Origin: Paenibacillus sp. 481
GTDB taxonomy: Bacteria; Bacillota; Bacilli; Paenibacillales; Paenibacillaceae
Direction of reading: 5' to 3'
Assembly: GCF_021223605.1 (NCBI RefSeq)
Contig: NZ_CP075175.1
Location: forward strand, 3,551,501 to 3,615,500
Length of the DNA stretch: 64,000 nt
Under the pieces are notes generated by a model, which did not search any database, was not told the DNA's origin, and saw only the letters and a list, made by a program, of their open reading frames with translations. Of this stretch, positions 63,736-64,000 are shown piece by piece (position 1 is the stretch's first letter; every line of letters starts with the position of its first letter). A program made the position numbers and the translations under genes.

Positions 63736-64000
63736 ATGAGAATCAACTTTAAAAACTTAACGGTCCAAGTGGTCATCGCTATTATTCTTGGTATATTGGT
63801 CGGTCATTTCTTCCCAGCTTTTGGTGAGAAGCTAAAGGTACTCGGGGACGTCTTTATTAAGCTGATTAAAATGGTTATCGCGCCGATCGTCTTGTTCACG
63901 GTCGTGAATGGTATTGCCAGCATGGGCGATATGAAAAAGGTTGGTCGCATCGGCGGTAAAGCGCTGCTTTATTTTGAAATCGTGACCACCATTGCGTTGG
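63736..64000 (+). CDS. dctA: C4-dicarboxylate transporter DctA, 5' part
   Basis: The first 88 codons of a dicarboxylate/amino acid:cation symporter: [20 protein letters not shown], then [20 protein letters not shown] with [20 protein letters not shown], a hallmark segment of the DAACS family. The rest lies beyond the window. GAAAGGA precedes the ATG. With the upstream binding protein and divergent DctS/DctR pair it forms a dicarboxylate uptake locus. Confidence 0.93.
   Translation, partial: MRINFKNLTVQVVIAIILGILVGHFFPAFGEKLKVLGDVFIKLIKMVIAPIVLFTVVNGIASMGDMKKVGRIGGKALLYFEIVTTIAL

Overview
The window looks like a chromosomal segment of a spore-forming Firmicute of the Paenibacillaceae. The signs are strong AGGAGG-type ribosome binding sites, Spo0E-type sporulation phosphatases, RRNPP-type peptide receptors, a VanZ-like protein, a collagen-like surface protein and a Bacillus-style Dct C4-dicarboxylate locus. 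Core genes (about 36-64 kb) have a balanced base composition and housekeeping or metabolic roles. The first 35 kb is more AT-rich, accessory and rich in decayed genes.

Layout. 1-1.7 kb: the end of an unidentified gene and a short AraC-type HTH gene. 1.7-6.84 kb: six CRISPR arrays in tandem (43 repeats, 37 spacers), each behind its own copy of a ~390 bp leader that includes the 3' tail of the AraC gene; no cas gene is visible. 7.0-21.4 kb: three RRNPP-like receptor genes. The second and third each lie just upstream of a 38-39 codon exported-peptide gene ending in a shared DNGWS-x-Q motif, and are followed by a Spo0E-like gene, a small XRE gene and a SUKH (SMI1/KNR4) gene. The first keeps only the small XRE gene. 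Between the two full modules lies a ~5 kb block bounded by ~80 bp inverted repeats, holding an epoxide-hydrolase-like gene, a WYL regulator, Tn554-type transposase remnants and a nucleotidyltransferase gene. 21.5 kb: an orphan, decayed CRISPR leader with one ruined repeat. 21.8-29.4 kb: GNAT, a further small exported peptide, argS, secreted and membrane proteins, an MFS exporter and a VanZ-like gene.

29.7-35.5 kb is the most unusual stretch. A ruined tyrosine recombinase is followed by single genes in one orientation (a DUF2971 relic, a frameshifted HEPN-like gene, a PD-(D/E)XK-like nuclease, an unknown gene and a degraded ORF). They are separated by ~100-165 bp imperfectly palindromic elements whose ends resemble integron attC sites (TAACA... 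at the left, ...GAACGTTA at the right). The nucleotidyltransferase gene at 16 kb is bordered by the same element family. I read this as an integron-like cassette array in a Firmicute; no intact integrase is present in the window.

35.5-64 kb: an Excalibur protein; a four-gene sugar catabolic cluster (two isomerase/epimerases, a Gfo/Idh/MocA dehydrogenase, a large (alpha/alpha)6-like protein); a methyltransferase; an M1-type lipoprotein that has lost its zinc-binding HExxH; YnfA; a 3-methyladenine glycosylase; HAD and LOG hydrolases; a MazG-like protein; MOSC, YdjC, monooxygenase and DinB proteins; an aminoglycoside-nucleotidyltransferase-like protein; methionine aminopeptidase; a second WYL regulator; two repeat-rich exported or surface proteins; and the DctR/DctS two-component pair divergent from a DctP-type binding protein and the start of dctA.

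All functions are read from sequence motifs alone; nothing was searched against a database.
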